This document shows, one piece after another, positions 18,974 through 29,482 of a stretch of DNA of 55,477 bases (position 1 is its first letter; every line of letters starts with the position of its first letter). The DNA lies in NCBI GenBank assembly GCA_002529645.1, contig NAEP01000053.1:1-55477 (forward strand). Direction: 5' to 3'. The position numbers and the translations under genes are program-made. The notes under the pieces were generated by a model. The model made no database searches. It was not told where the DNA came from and saw only the letters and a program-made list of their open reading frames with translations. The DNA comes from Candidatus Lumbricidiphila eiseniae (GTDB lineage: Bacteria; Actinomycetota; Actinomycetes; Actinomycetales; Microbacteriaceae).

Positions 18974-19112
18974 CAGCGGTGCGGTGCAGGGTAGCCCCGC
19001 GAGAGCTCATCGTGCGGCTCAGCAGTGTGGTGCAGGTAAAACCCGCAAAAGTTCGCGTGCGACTACGGGCTACCGGGCTGCGAGTAACCGCAAAGCAACG
19101 ACACGAACCGAA
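18974..19112. other. Convergent intergenic region with degenerate 46-bp repeat
   Basis: This gap lies between the convergent ends of the lectin gene and rne. A degenerate tandem repeat starts at 18974 and about 19020. I see no clear terminator with a T-run and no gene. Confidence 0.4.
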
Positions 19113-21863
19113 CTAATCTCCGGGTGCCGTGATAACCGGCACCGCACCGGTGCCGGGCACACTTCCCGTTGATACTCGGCGCCGTGAGCGCTTCACCGGG
19201 CCAACCGGAAGCGATTCGAGCACCGAATCGAGCACCCGCGCAGCCTCTGCTGAGTCGAGCGGAGGCCGGGCCGGAGCCACCGCAACGATCGGCGGCAACA
19301 GCGAGGCTCGGTCTAAAACCGGTACGGGTTCCGAGGTCTGCGCAGATCCTGAAATCGGCACGGGGAGCTCTGGTGCAGAATCCGAAACCGGTACGGGCTC
19401 CGAGATCTGCGCAGATCCTGAAATCGGCACGGGGAGCTCTGGTGCGGAGTCTAAAACCGGTACGGCACTCGAAACCGATACGGATATCTCTCCGGTGGCA
19501 TCAAGTTGCGCGCGCCCACCGCCCGCGCGTCGGCGGCGGCTGCCGCTTCGTGATGTGTCGTTTGTGGACGGCTCCGGCACCGCTGTGCCGCCGCTGGCCG
19601 CCTCGGATGGGACATCCTTCTCGCTGTTACTCGCTGTCGCAATTGTGGAGGCCGCGATCTGCGCGAGTGCATTCTTCGCATCGGCGGTTATCGCATAGGT
19701 TCCGTTGCCCTGTTTTACATCACGGGTCATTGCGGTAGGGCCGCTGGAACCGACCCCCACACGCCGCCGCTCCGCCACTTGCGCCGAGCGACCCTTATTG
19801 ATCGGCTCCGTTTGGATGCGAACGCCACGCCCAGCACACACCTCGCACGCCTCACTGAATGATTCCAGCAGCCCGAGTCCGAGCTTCTTACGGGTCATCT
19901 GAACAAGACCCAGCGACGTGACCTCGGCAACCTGATGCTTGGTGCGGTCGCGAGACAAACACTCGATGAGACGACGAAGCACAAGGTCACGGTTGGTCTC
20001 CAGCACCATGTCAATGAAGTCAACCACAATGATGCCACCAATGTCGCGCAGTCGAAGCTGGCGCACGATCTCTTCTGCGGCTTCAAGGTTGTTACGAGTG
20101 ACGGTCTCTTCCAGATTGCCGCCTGAACCAACGAACTTTCCGGTGTTGACGTCGACGACGGTCATCGCCTCGGTGCGATCAATGACGAGCGACCCGCCCG
20201 AGGGTAACCACACCTTTCGCTCGAGCGCTTTATCGATCTGCTCCGAGACCCGAAACTCATCAAATGAATCGTGCTCACCCGAATACCGTTCAACCCGTGA
20301 CACGAGATCTGGTGCCACCGCTTCGAGATACTTTTCGATCGTGGCACGCGCTTGGTCACCCTCAACGACGAGGCGGTGGAAGTCTTCGTTGAAAATATCC
20401 CGAATGATCTTGATGAGCAGATCGGGTTCCGAGTGCAGCAGGGCGGGGGCTTGCGCCCGCTCCAACTGCGCAGAAATTTCATCCCACTGCGAGACAAGCC
20501 GCGTGACATCGTAGGTAAGCTGTTCCTCGCTCGCTCCCTCGGCCGCTGTGCGGACGATGACGCCCACATTTTCCGGCAGGCTCTCTTTGAGAACCTTCTT
20601 CAGGCGCGCCCGTTCGGTGTCGGGCAGTTTGCGGCTAATGCCACTTACCGCACCATTCGGTACGTACACGAGATACCGACCGGGCAGTGACACCTGGCTT
20701 GTCAGTCGTGCACCCTTGTGTCCGACCGGATCTTTCGTTACCTGCACAAGCACCTTATCGCCGGGCTTGAGCGCTACCTCGATCTTGCGCGGCTGGTTTT
20801 TCTCGCCGACTTCCGCCGCGGCATCCCAGTCAACTTCACCGGAGTAGAGCACGGCATTTCGGCCCTTACCGATGTCAACAAACGCAGCCTCCATGCTCGG
20901 TAGCACATTTTGCACACGACCGAGGTACACATTTCCGATGAGGGATGCCTCTTGATTACGCGCCACGTAGTGTTCGACGAGCACGTCGTCTTCAAGCACC
21001 CCAATCTGGATGCGCCCGCCCCTGTCGCGCACCACCATTGCCCGATTTACCGAATCACGGCGTGCCTGGAACTCTGACTCCGTCACAACCGTGCGGCGGC
21101 GTCCCGAGTCGCGGCCATCCCGGCGGCGCTGTTTCTTCGCCTCGAGTCGGGTCGATCCCTTGACACGTTGCGGTTCGGTGATCTGGTCAATGGGGCGTGG
21201 TGTGCGCACGCGCACGGTCGTCTGAGTGCGCTCATCACCGGTCGGTTCAGTGCTCGGTTCAGTGCTACGGCGGCGCGTACGGCGACGGGTTACTGTGGAT
21301 GTTTCAGGGTTCTCACCCGACTCGCTCGGAACCGTAGCTTCCGGTAGGGGTGCAAGCGTCGGCGGTGCATGAAATACGAGCGATGTGGTCGTGAGGTGGG
21401 TAAGAAATTCAGGGATGATCGGTGTCTGCGATGGAGTTTTCCCCGATGCCGGGTGGGCTGGCTCACCTCCGAGCTGAACAGCCCCACCACCCGAAGCTTC
21501 CGCCGACACAGGGTGGGTTAGCGCAGAATCGAGGGATGCCGGTGCCAACCCGGTTGGCGGTAATTCGACGGGTTCGATCCGTGTTTCAACGGGTTTGGTT
21601 CGTTTTTCGACGGGTTTGGTCCGCGTCAGTGCACTCCCTCGTTTGCGGGGTGCCACCGGAGCTGAAACATCCGAGGCATCCCGTGATTCGGTTGTTGCTC
21701 GACTCTCTATTGCCGGCACGCTCGTCTCAACGGCCGGTACTTCGTCAATGCCACTGGGCTGCTCGCCTGTTGCCCGTGAGCGGCGCCCAAACAGTCCCAC
21801 CCGTTTCTTTGTGCCCGGTGTGTTGTCGTCGTTTAGTTTTTTAGTGCTCTTGTTCTCCACCAC
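19113..21863 (-). CDS. rne: Ribonuclease E/G
   Basis: RNase E/G starts mRNA decay and processes rRNA and tRNA precursors. The N-terminal 300 residues are disordered, rich in Pro, Thr and Arg. An S1 domain follows (IGNVYLGRVQNVLPSMEAAF), then the catalytic DNase-like region with VVDVNTGKFVG and VDFIDM, which contain the metal-binding aspartates. The zinc-link cysteines are in CEVCAGRG. The C-terminal tail contains a 20-residue repeat (PVPISGSAQ.SEPVPV). The start is GTG at 21863 or 21860; upstream sequence in frame does not look like protein. Long disordered ends on both sides of the catalytic core are typical of actinobacterial RNase E. Confidence 0.95.
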   Translation of the reverse strand: MVENKSTKKLNDDNTPGTKKRVGLFGRRSRATGEQPSGIDEVPAVETSVPAIESRATTESRDASDVSAPVAPRKRGSALTRTKPVEKRTKPVETRIEPVELPPTGLAPASLDSALTHPVSAEASGGGAVQLGGEPAHPASGKTPSQTPIIPEFLTHLTTTSLVFHAPPTLAPLPEATVPSESGENPETSTVTRRRTRRRSTEPSTEPTGDERTQTTVRVRTPRPIDQITEPQRVKGSTRLEAKKQRRRDGRDSGRRRTVVTESEFQARRDSVNRAMVVRDRGGRIQIGVLEDDVLVEHYVARNQEASLIGNVYLGRVQNVLPSMEAAFVDIGKGRNAVLYSGEVDWDAAAEVGEKNQPRKIEVALKPGDKVLVQVTKDPVGHKGARLTSQVSLPGRYLVYVPNGAVSGISRKLPDTERARLKKVLKESLPENVGVIVRTAAEGASEEQLTYDVTRLVSQWDEISAQLERAQAPALLHSEPDLLIKIIRDIFNEDFHRLVVEGDQARATIEKYLEAVAPDLVSRVERYSGEHDSFDEFRVSEQIDKALERKVWLPSGGSLVIDRTEAMTVVDVNTGKFVGSGGNLEETVTRNNLEAAEEIVRQLRLRDIGGIIVVDFIDMVLETNRDLVLRRLIECLSRDRTKHQVAEVTSLGLVQMTRKKLGLGLLESFSEACEVCAGRGVRIQTEPINKGRSAQVAERRRVGVGSSGPTAMTRDVKQGNGTYAITADAKNALAQIAASTIATASNSEKDVPSEAASGGTAVPEPSTNDTSRSGSRRRRAGGGRAQLDATGEISVSVSSAVPVLDSAPELPVPISGSAQISEPVPVSDSAPELPVPISGSAQTSEPVPVLDRASLLPPIVAVAPARPPLDSAEAARVLDSVLESLPVGPVKRSRRRVSTGSVPGTGAVPVITAPGD
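19320..19460. repeat. 60-bp tandem repeat in rne tail
   Basis: A 60-bp unit (20 residues) is repeated about 2.2 times with few changes, encoding part of the disordered C-terminal tail. Unlike the 61-bp repeat pairs, the whole unit is duplicated and no unique spacer is present. Confidence 0.8.
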
Positions 21864-22138
21864 TGCTGGTGCACTCCCATGTGGATGCGCGACCGCGCCG
21901 CCATCCAGTTCTGTCTCTCGGACGATCCGATGTCTGGCACCGTGCTGACCGTCAATTCCTTGATTCCGCGACCGGCAGGTTTGCCGTAGTCGCCACATTT
22001 TGCGATCTGCGTGATCGCCCTTCTGCGGTGCTGCGCGCCGCCAAATCCTCTTGATGACCTCGGTCGCGGCCGAGGCAGTTCTCTAATTATCGCATGCTGC
22101 ACACCGGTTTGCTGGCAGGCCTGTGTAAGGATGGCCGC

Positions 22139-22768
22139 ATGTCGACCACGATCACCACGGCGCGCACGCGCGTATTTGCACTGTTTCTTGTTATCTTTGG
22201 AGCACTCGGACTGCTCGCCGCGTTCGCACTTTCGAACGAAAAAATCGCGCTCCTCAAGAACCCGACAGACCCCCTAGGCTGCAACATCGGGGTGCTCGTA
22301 AAGTGTTCGACAAATCTCGACTCGTGGCAGGGTTCCGTTTTCGGGTTCGCTAACAGCTTTATCGGCCTCATGGCCTGGCCCGTCGTCATCACGATCGGTG
22401 TGGCGCTGCTCGGCGGAGTGCACTTCCCTCGCTGGTTCTGGGCAGGACTCAACGTCGGCGCACTCGGAGCCCTTGTGTTCGTCGGATGGCTCATCTACCA
22501 GAGCATTTTCTCACTTGACGTGCTCTGCCCGTGGTGCATGCTGACGTGGTCCGTCACGATCCCCACGTTCTGGATGGTGACGCTGCGCAATCTTCGGGAT
22601 GGCACCATCGCCGCCCCCAATCCGGTGAAACAGGTGGCAACACGGCTCTATGGTTGGGTGCCGCTCATCACGCTGGTCTGCTACGTCATCGTCATCCTCA
22701 TCGCACAGCTTCAGATGAACGCGATCCCGCGACTTTTGTTGGATCTGCGGAATGCGTGGGGACTGTAG
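22139..22768 (+). CDS. Vitamin K epoxide reductase-family membrane protein
   Basis: The ATG at 22139 has AAGGA seven bases upstream. The product has about 209 residues and five membrane helices. It carries the VKOR features: a loop cysteine pair (GCNIGVLVKC), a serine-rich stretch (WQGSVFGFANSFIGL), and the active-site CPWC before the last helices. In actinobacteria VKOR reoxidises DsbA-like proteins in the envelope using menaquinone, so it supports disulfide formation in exported proteins. It is divergent from rne. Confidence 0.93.
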   Translation: MSTTITTARTRVFALFLVIFGALGLLAAFALSNEKIALLKNPTDPLGCNIGVLVKCSTNLDSWQGSVFGFANSFIGLMAWPVVITIGVALLGGVHFPRWFWAGLNVGALGALVFVGWLIYQSIFSLDVLCPWCMLTWSVTIPTFWMVTLRNLRDGTIAAPNPVKQVATRLYGWVPLITLVCYVIVILIAQLQMNAIPRLLLDLRNAWGL

Positions 22769-22801
22769 CGCGCTTACGTGACGCTCTCACAAGTTGGTGG
22801 G

Positions 22802-23224
22802 TTACCCGAACCAGAGTGCGAGTTCGCGCGCGGCCGACTCGGGTGAGTCTGAACCGTGTACGAGGTTCTGCTGCACCTTGAGACCCCAGTCGCGTGCGAG
22901 ATCGCCGCGGATTGTGCCGGGGGCTGCCGCCGTGGGATCGGTCGCACCCGCAAGCGCACGACACCCCTCAATCACGCGGTTGCCCGCCACCCGAATCGCA
23001 ACAACCGGGCCAGACTGCATAAATTCGATGAGCGGCTCGTAGAAGGGCTTGCCCTCGTGTTCGGCATAGTGTTGCGCAAGCAGTGAGCGGTTGGCCTGCA
23101 CGAGGCGGATATTAACGAGCCGGTAACCCCTGGCCTCAATGCGGCGGAGTATCTCGCCGGTGAGCCCGCGCACAACACCGTCGGGTTTGACGAGAATGAG
23201 GGTTTCCTCAGTGGTGACGGTCAT
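22802..23224 (-). CDS. ndk: Nucleoside diphosphate kinase
   Basis: The 140-residue enzyme transfers the gamma-phosphate between nucleoside triphosphates and diphosphates. It has LILVKPDGVVRG at the N-terminus and the active-site region NLVHGSDSPESAARELALWF, where the phospho-histidine is in HGSD. Length is normal. It follows the DUF4233 gene by 24 bases in the order folC-DUF4233-ndk that is conserved in actinobacteria. Confidence 0.97.
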   Translation of the reverse strand: MTVTTEETLILVKPDGVVRGLTGEILRRIEARGYRLVNIRLVQANRSLLAQHYAEHEGKPFYEPLIEFMQSGPVVAIRVAGNRVIEGCRALAGATDPTAAAPGTIRGDLARDWGLKVQQNLVHGSDSPESAARELALWFG

Positions 23225-23248
23225 TGAGATTCCTTTCGGGATGAACGA

Positions 23249-23728
23249 TCAAACAGGGAATTCACGGTCGAGATCGGATGTAGCAACCTCAATCACAGAG
23301 TGGTCGATGCGCGCCCCGGCGACCATGCAATACCACCACAGTCCGCCAAAGAGAGCACCAACAACGTACATGGCGGGGTTGAGCACCCCGGCGGTGACAA
23401 TGAGAGCCTGCACGCTCCAGCCTGCGATAAACGCCCAGCGGTAGCGGAGCATCCCGAGCGTCACGATAATGAGAGCGATGAGGATGCCACCGGCGACGAG
23501 GTTCCACCAAGCCGGAATGCCACCCGTATCCGTGTCGCGCGCGAGTCCCCACACAACCAGTGCCGCAAGAAAGACGATGATGAGTTCGCACCCGAGCACG
23601 ATCCCGGCGAGACGTCGTCGAACAGTCGGCCGCGGGGTATGCGGTGATTCTGGTGAGGGCACGGTTGCGCTCGACAAGCCGGGTTCAAGCGGCGAATTCG
23701 ATGTGTTCGACGGAACAAATTCAGGCAT
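23249..23728 (-). CDS. DUF4233 membrane protein
   Basis: The protein has 159 residues. A proline-rich N-terminus of about 40 residues is followed by four hydrophobic segments (GIVLGCELIIVFLAALVVWG and three more). DUF4233 proteins sit between folC and ndk throughout actinobacteria, which identifies the family mostly by position and topology. Function is unknown. It overlaps folC by eight bases. Confidence 0.85.
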   Translation of the reverse strand: MPEFVPSNTSNSPLEPGLSSATVPSPESPHTPRPTVRRRLAGIVLGCELIIVFLAALVVWGLARDTDTGGIPAWWNLVAGGILIALIIVTLGMLRYRWAFIAGWSVQALIVTAGVLNPAMYVVGALFGGLWWYCMVAGARIDHSVIEVATSDLDREFPV

Positions 23729-25085
23729 GTGCGCTCGCCATCACGTCGCCTACAAGCACGACTGATCCGGTCACCACGACGGCGCGGCGCGGCGCGGCGC
23801 TCGCCCAGTCACGGGCAGCGTTCAGCGCGTCATGTGCTTCCGGAACAGTATCGACACGGTGTGCACCGTGGGTGCGCAATGCCGTGGCAAAAAGAGGTGG
23901 GGCCAACGAGCGATCAGAGGTCGGGTTCGTCACAAAAAACCGCGCGGCAGCCGGTGCGAGTAGCCGCGCCATCCCATCCCAGTCCTTATCGGCGAGCACC
24001 CCGCAGACAAGCGCAAACTCATCCACCCCGGGGTAGTCGGCCAACGCCGCGAGCAGGGCAGCAATACCGTGCGGATTGTGCGCAACATCGACCAGGGTTA
24101 GCGGTGACCGGCTCAGGCGCTGCAACCGGCCGGGGGATGTCGCGGTCGCTAGTCCGGTCTCGACAATCTCGGTCGCCAACGGCACCCGACCATCGCCGAT
24201 GAACGCCTCCACGGCCGCCACGGCAAGAGCCGCATTCTGCGCTTGATGACTCCCGTGCAACGGCAGCACAAGGTCGGGGTAATCTGTCGCGATCCCGCGA
24301 ACGGTCAGCCGGATACCCTCCGGCGCAGGTTCACTCGAGCTCACCGCAAAATCGATGTCGGCCAGCCGCAGGTGCGCCTCACGCAGGTCTGCAGCTTCTT
24401 GCAGCACGGCGAGTGCCTCGACGGTTTGCGCGGCAGATACAACGGCAGCAGCGGGCTTAATGATTCCCGACTTAGTGCGTGCGATCTCGGTAACCGTACT
24501 CCCGAGCCGATCAACGTGGTCGATTGCAATCGGTGTGAACACAGCAACCTGACCATCGGCGACGTTTGTGGCATCCCATTCCCCACCCATCCCCACTTCC
24601 AGCACCATGACATCGACCGGGGCATCCGCAAAACAGGCAAAAGCCAGCACCGTGAGCGCCTCAAAAAAAGTCAGTGGTAATTCGTCGGTGGCGCGCAGTT
24701 CCGCGTCGACAAGACCAATAATCGGTTTCACTTCCGCCCAGTTGCGAACGATCGCCTCATCGGCAATGGGCTCACCGTCAATACAGATTCGCTCCGTGAA
24801 GTAGAGCAGGTGCGGACTCGTGAGCATTCCCGTGCGCAGCCCTGTCGCGCGCAGCAGACTCTCAATCATTCGACTCGTCGAGGTCTTGCCGTTGGTGCCG
24901 GTGAGGTGGATCACCGGAGCCACCAGGTGTGGATCTCCGAGTATCTCAACAGCGCGGCGGGTCGGCGCGAGTCGAGGTTGGGGCGACCCCTCGCTCAGCC
25001 GCTGCCGAAGGTCCTCGTAGACACCGTGTGCCGCGTCACGATGGCGCAGCGCACGGCTCTCCGGGATGTTCGAGTCAGCATTCAT
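23721..25085 (-). CDS. folC: Bifunctional folylpolyglutamate/dihydrofolate synthase
   Basis: The protein has 454 residues. FolC adds glutamate to dihydropteroate and to folates. It is a Mur-ligase-type ATPase with P-loop [27 protein letters not shown], the [13 protein letters not shown] motif and a C-terminal VDVAHNPHG. The ATG at 25085 overlaps the ileS stop by four bases, so translation is probably coupled. Confidence 0.95.
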   Translation of the reverse strand: MNADSNIPESRALRHRDAAHGVYEDLRQRLSEGSPQPRLAPTRRAVEILGDPHLVAPVIHLTGTNGKTSTSRMIESLLRATGLRTGMLTSPHLLYFTERICIDGEPIADEAIVRNWAEVKPIIGLVDAELRATDELPLTFFEALTVLAFACFADAPVDVMVLEVGMGGEWDATNVADGQVAVFTPIAIDHVDRLGSTVTEIARTKSGIIKPAAAVVSAAQTVEALAVLQEAADLREAHLRLADIDFAVSSSEPAPEGIRLTVRGIATDYPDLVLPLHGSHQAQNAALAVAAVEAFIGDGRVPLATEIVETGLATATSPGRLQRLSRSPLTLVDVAHNPHGIAALLAALADYPGVDEFALVCGVLADKDWDGMARLLAPAAARFFVTNPTSDRSLAPPLFATALRTHGAHRVDTVPEAHDALNAARDWASAAPRRAVVVTGSVVLVGDVMASAHA

Positions 25086-28000
25086 CGCGCCTCTAGCGTA
25101 ACGACAACAAGCGAACTCTCGCCCACCCTGCGGGCATCCCGGTCTTTCCGGTCATTCACGGTCGCACCCGTGAAGGATGCCTCGCTGAGCACCGTCACTG
25201 TTGTGGCGAGCGTTTCTGCAGCGATGAGTTCACGGAACGCCCCTGCTGCTTCGGCACCCGCCGGGTCGAGCGTGAGGGTGAGGGTGATCCGATCACTCAC
25301 CTCAAGCCCCGCCTGCTTGCGGGCCTCCTGCACGACACGGACGACATCGCGGGCCAAACCCTCAGCTTCGAGGTGCGGTGACGGATGAGTGTCAAGGAGC
25401 ACAAACCCGCCGTCCGCTAAGAGGCCGACCGCGCCCGCCGCCGGTCGGGCAGCACCCGCTGCCGACTCGGCAGTGCTGGCGGTTGGTCTGCCAAGGCCCG
25501 CGATTGTTCCGGTAGTACCCGCTGCTGGTCTGAGAGCACCTGCCGGCTCGGCAACCTCCAACACGAGGTCATACTCGGAGGAAAGTAGGGTTATTCCACC
25601 GACCGTGACCGTATCACCGCTCGCGTGCCATTCCCCCGCCCGTGCGGCCTGGATGACCCGCTGCACATCGCCGCCCAGTCGTGGTCCCGCCGCGCGAGCA
25701 TTGACGGTGAGTCGCTTGGTCACCCCGTGTTCCTCCGCGCTGGTCGCGGTAAGCGGCGCGATCGTCACCGTCTTCACGTTAAGCTCCTCGCGCAGAATCG
25801 CAACGAACGGGTCGAGCACCGCGACATCCGCCACCACGACGGTGAGGGATGCCAGCGGCAGCCGCACGCGTTTGCCCGCCTTTTTACGCAGCGCGAGCGC
25901 AACGCTGCTCACCTCGCGTACCCGATCCATGGCGGCGACAAGACCGGGACTCGCGGGAAATTCGGATGCCTCAGGCCAGTCAGTCAGGTGCACACTCCGC
26001 TTCCCGGTGAGCCCTTGCCACACTTTTTCGGTGATGAGCGGAAGCATCGGGGCGGCGAGGCGGCACAGCGTTTCAAGCACCGTGTACAGCGTGTCGAACG
26101 CCGCTGCCCCGTCGGAGTTGGGCACCGCAGCACCATCCACTCCGCCCCAGAATCGGGCTCGCGAGCGTCGGACGTACCAGTTTGTGAGCACATCAGCGAA
26201 ATCGCGCAGTTTTTGCGCCCCGAGCGGTGAATCACAGTCGTCCAGATCCTGGGTAAGCGCCTCAACCAGATCGTGCAGCTTGGCGAGAATGTACCGGTCT
26301 AACACATCGCTCGAGTCAACTCGACGCCGCGCCGTATATCCGCCCACACAGGCGGTGTTGGCGTAGAGCGAGAAGAAGTACCATGTGCTCCACAGCGGCA
26401 GCAGAAACTGCCGCACTCCCTCTCGGATCCCCTCCTCGGTGACGATGAGATTTCCGCCACGCAGCACTGAGCTCGACATGAGAAACCACCGCATAGCGTC
26501 GGAACCGTCGCGATCGAACACCTCGGCGACATCCGGGTAGTTGCGCAGTGACTTGGACATTTTCTGGCCGTCGGAGCCAAGCACAATGCCGTGGCTGACG
26601 ACGCTCTGGAACGCCGGTCGGTCAAACAGCGCGGTGGAGAGCACGTGCATCATGTAGAACCAGCCGCGGGTTTGTCCGATGTACTCGACGATAAAGTCCG
26701 CCGGATTGTGGGTGTCGAACCACTCGCGGTTTTCGAACGGGTAGTGCACTTGCGCGTACGGCATCGAGCCAGAATCAAACCACACATCGAGCACGTCGGA
26801 CACACGGCGCATGGTCGAACGACCGGTTGGGTCGTCGGGATTGGGCCGCGTCAGATCATCGACATAGGGACGGTGCAGGTCGGGTTCACCGTCGGCATTG
26901 CGCGGCAATCGCCCAAAATCACGTTCAAGCTCTCCGAGTGATCCGTACACATCAATACGGGGATGCTCCGGATCATCGCTTTTCCACACCGGGATGGGCG
27001 ATCCCCAATACCGGTTACGGCTAATCGACCAGTCGCGTGCACCCTGCAGCCATGTGCCAAACTGTCCGTTTTTCACGTTTTCGGGCACCCACGTGATCTG
27101 CTGGTTAAGTTCCACCATCCGGTCGCGGATCTGCGTCACCCGCACAAACCAACTCGTCACCGCTCGATAGATGAGCGGGTTGCGACAGCGCCAGCAGTGC
27201 GGGTAGGAGTGTTCAAAACTCGCCTGTCGGATGAGACGAGCTTTCTGCCTTATGAGCTGCGTGAGTGGCTTGTTCGCCTCAAACCAGAGCTGTCCCGCGA
27301 CATCCGTGACCTCTGGCAAAAACCGCCCCCCCTCATCAAGCGAGACAATGACCGGGATGCCTGCGGCGTCGCCGATCTTCTGATCCTCCTCACCGTAGGC
27401 AGGGGCTTGGTGCACGATGCCCGTGCCGTCCTCGGCCGTCACGTAGTCAGCGGCGAGGATACGCCAGGCGTTTTCGAGCCCCTCGTTATTGCAGTAGTAG
27501 TCGAAAACTGGTTCGTACCGGATACTGGTGAGTTCGGAGCCACGCAGTGTTCGGGTCACCGCGGCGGTCGCAGCAGCCGGTGACTCGTAGCCAAGTTCCT
27601 TCGCGTAGCCGACCAGGCGTGCCGCGGCAAGGAGATATTCCGTTCCCGGTATGAGTCGTTCTGGGGTTGTCACCGGGCCGACCGGAACAACAACGTACTC
27701 GATGTTCGGGCCCACCGCGAGAGCGAAATTGGTGGGCAGTGTCCACGGGGTTGTCGTCCACGCAAGCGCCGAAACCCCCAGGAGCCCGGCGTGTTCAGCG
27801 GCCTCACCGGTGAGCGGAAACGCAACCGTCACGGCTTGGTCCTGACGCATTTTGTACACGTCGTCGTCCATTCGCAGTTCGTGGTTACTCAACGGAGTCT
27901 GATCGCGCCAGCAATACGGCAGTACCCGATATCCCTCGTAGGCAAAGCCTTTGTCGTATAGCGACTTGAATGCCCAGATGACGGACTCCATGAATGTGAT

Positions 28001-28576
28001 ATCAAGGGTTTTGTAGTCGTTTTCGAAGTCAACCCACCGGGCCTGGCGGGTGACATACCTCTCCCACTCTTTCGTGTATTTCAGCACCGAGTCGCGGGCC
28101 GCAGTGTTGAAAGCTGCAAGTCCCATTGTCTCAATCTGGCTTTTATCGGTCAGGCCGAGTTGCCGCTCTGCTTCAAGCTCAGCGGGCAGGCCGTGTGTGT
28201 CCCACCCAAACCGACGGTGCACCTGCTTGCCGCGCATGGTTTGAAACCGAGGAAATACATCTTTCGCATAACCGGTGAGCAGGTGACCGTAGTGCGGTAG
28301 GCCGTTCGCGAAGGGGGGGCCGTCGTAGAACACCCACTCCGGTGCACCCTCGCGCCGGGCGATGGATGCGTCAAACGTGGCATCACGTTTCCAGAATGCA
28401 AGGATCTCCCGCTCAATCACCGGGAAGTTGGGAGATGCAGGAATGTGGGTGCTGGACGCTTTCGCACCGTTGACGGGAGCTGCGAGTTCCGGGGCGGTGG
28501 ATTCGGCTGCCGCAGCGGGGCCGGTTGTCGCAGTGCTCTCATCGAACGTGCCGTCACCTGGGGTGCGGGGGTACAC
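25082..28576 (-). CDS. ileS: Isoleucyl-tRNA synthetase
   Basis: IleS charges tRNA-Ile. The 1164-residue product has the HIGH-type motif [11 protein letters not shown], a large editing (CP1) domain and the KMSKS motif [10 protein letters not shown], with DALT-type anticodon-binding helices behind. A variable alanine/glycine-rich insert (roughly residues 1015-1080) and an N-terminal 40-residue extension are unusual additions. The GTG at 28576 has an AAGGAG site five bases upstream. Expression is probably set by the T-box in its leader. Confidence 0.97.
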   Translation of the reverse strand: MYPRTPGDGTFDESTATTGPAAAAESTAPELAAPVNGAKASSTHIPASPNFPVIEREILAFWKRDATFDASIARREGAPEWVFYDGPPFANGLPHYGHLLTGYAKDVFPRFQTMRGKQVHRRFGWDTHGLPAELEAERQLGLTDKSQIETMGLAAFNTAARDSVLKYTKEWERYVTRQARWVDFENDYKTLDITFMESVIWAFKSLYDKGFAYEGYRVLPYCWRDQTPLSNHELRMDDDVYKMRQDQAVTVAFPLTGEAAEHAGLLGVSALAWTTTPWTLPTNFALAVGPNIEYVVVPVGPVTTPERLIPGTEYLLAAARLVGYAKELGYESPAAATAAVTRTLRGSELTSIRYEPVFDYYCNNEGLENAWRILAADYVTAEDGTGIVHQAPAYGEEDQKIGDAAGIPVIVSLDEGGRFLPEVTDVAGQLWFEANKPLTQLIRQKARLIRQASFEHSYPHCWRCRNPLIYRAVTSWFVRVTQIRDRMVELNQQITWVPENVKNGQFGTWLQGARDWSISRNRYWGSPIPVWKSDDPEHPRIDVYGSLGELERDFGRLPRNADGEPDLHRPYVDDLTRPNPDDPTGRSTMRRVSDVLDVWFDSGSMPYAQVHYPFENREWFDTHNPADFIVEYIGQTRGWFYMMHVLSTALFDRPAFQSVVSHGIVLGSDGQKMSKSLRNYPDVAEVFDRDGSDAMRWFLMSSSVLRGGNLIVTEEGIREGVRQFLLPLWSTWYFFSLYANTACVGGYTARRRVDSSDVLDRYILAKLHDLVEALTQDLDDCDSPLGAQKLRDFADVLTNWYVRRSRARFWGGVDGAAVPNSDGAAAFDTLYTVLETLCRLAAPMLPLITEKVWQGLTGKRSVHLTDWPEASEFPASPGLVAAMDRVREVSSVALALRKKAGKRVRLPLASLTVVVADVAVLDPFVAILREELNVKTVTIAPLTATSAEEHGVTKRLTVNARAAGPRLGGDVQRVIQAARAGEWHASGDTVTVGGITLLSSEYDLVLEVAEPAGALRPAAGTTGTIAGLGRPTASTAESAAGAARPAAGAVGLLADGGFVLLDTHPSPHLEAEGLARDVVRVVQEARKQAGLEVSDRITLTLTLDPAGAEAAGAFRELIAAETLATTVTVLSEASFTGATVNDRKDRDARRVGESSLVVVTLEAR

Positions 28577-28619
28577 GCTGGCTCCTTGTGATGTGGGTGT
28601 CGTGTGACAACCGTGCCGT

Positions 28620-28836
28620 CACGAGGACGGGGTGCCAGTTCCGGTCACTCCGCGGTACCACCTCGCTTGCCCCGGGATCTCTCCCCGGGCCGCTCATTCG
28701 TGGGCTATGACGGGCTCTCCCGTTCGGTTCTACCTGCCCGTCGGGCCGTGGCCCGCCGCGCGCTCTTCCGAAAACTCCCCGGTGATGGCCGGATCACAGT
28801 CGCTGGTTCCCCAGCCTATCGTTGATCGCATCACCA
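28620..28836 (-). promoter_or_regulatory. T-box riboswitch upstream of ileS
   Basis: On the minus strand the leader contains the T-box core GAGGTGGTACCGCGG (plus-strand 28651-28665). Upstream is a Stem I region with GTGATCCGGCCATCACCGG; the specifier is the isoleucine codon ATC (28792-28794). Actinobacterial ileS T-boxes usually act on translation by hiding or exposing the ribosome binding site. That fits here, because no T-run terminator is visible between the T-box and the start codon. Confidence 0.93.
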
Positions 28837-28891
28837 CAGTGTTGCGTTTCAGATTTGAACACGGCGTGGACGCTCTGTGTCCACTCGTGTG

Positions 28892-28981
28892 ATAGCGTCA
28901 GGGTGCGCGCAGCGGCGAGGAGCCGCCGTCGCCCTGGCCGATCTCGTACTGAATAGCGTCAGGGTGCGCGCGTAGCGACGA
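28892..28981. repeat. 29-bp direct-repeat pair with 32-bp spacer
   Basis: Copy 1 is 28892-28920 (29 bp), copy 2 begins at 28953 and differs by a two-base insertion and one substitution; period 61. Copy 2 aligns with single-copy sequence upstream of the paralogous module at about 30360-30390, so copy 2 is the original and copy 1 with the spacer was added. The spacer (28921-28952) can be read as AAVALADLVL. Confidence 0.88.
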
Positions 28982-29011
28982 GGCTGGGCCGTTGGAGGGG
29001 GAACTCACACT

Positions 29012-29482
29012 ATGAAACACCGGGCAAGATCGGCCGCTGACCCCGAAACATCCACTGAGATGTCACTGGAAGTATCCGCTGGGGTACCGCTAGCTCCTGG
29101 TGAGTCACCGGCCCCACTGAGGATAAAAGCTCAACAGGTGTCGGTGAGAGCTAGTCCGGCTCGCTGTGTGGGAAAGACGGATTATGCCCACAAGTCCGGT
29201 TCCAACTCCTCGGTTCATGGCCGCACAAAATGCTCGCGCAGTGTCGAGGAAATCGGCGTAACTACCGAACTTTGGAATCAGCAGTGGTGGGGGTGGAATT
29301 TGCTCCGTGGCGGCTCTCCCTCGAGGAAATGGGCGAACAACTCAAAAGACGCAACACCTCATTATCCTTGCTCGACAAGTGATATCAATAGCTTTTTTGG
29401 TTCATCAAGACATTACTCCGTTGAGAGCGGAAGGGCATACAGAGCTTCCAACCAGAGTTCCGTACAGAGATTTGGATGCTAG
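29012..29482 (+). CDS. Cys-containing small protein, signal peptide lost
   Basis: This is a paralogue of the protein at 30417-31097. The C-terminal region of about 105 residues is shared: SSVHGRTKCSRSVE, then WNQQWWGWNLL, YPCSTSD, a glycine/serine segment and a final FGC, with four cysteines. The N-terminus keeps MKHRARSA, but the hydrophobic signal segment of the paralogue is missing, so residue 9 corresponds to the acidic linker. This looks like a deletion of about 100 bp, so it may not be exported. The family is not known to me. Its stop overlaps the next gene. Confidence 0.65.
   Translation: MKHRARSAADPETSTEMSLEVSAGVPLAPGESPAPLRIKAQQVSVRASPARCVGKTDYAHKSGSNSSVHGRTKCSRSVEEIGVTTELWNQQWWGWNLLRGGSPSRKWANNSKDATPHYPCSTSDINSFFGSSRHYSVESGRAYRASNQSSVQRFGC

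Noticed and set aside
18974-19065. 46-bp repeat after the lectin gene as the same phenomenon
   Set aside because: The period is 46 bp and the similarity is spread over the whole unit.
19320-19460. rne tail repeat as a member of the 61-bp insertion group
   Set aside because: The whole 60-bp unit is repeated in tandem with no unique spacer, so slippage or unequal crossing-over explains it.
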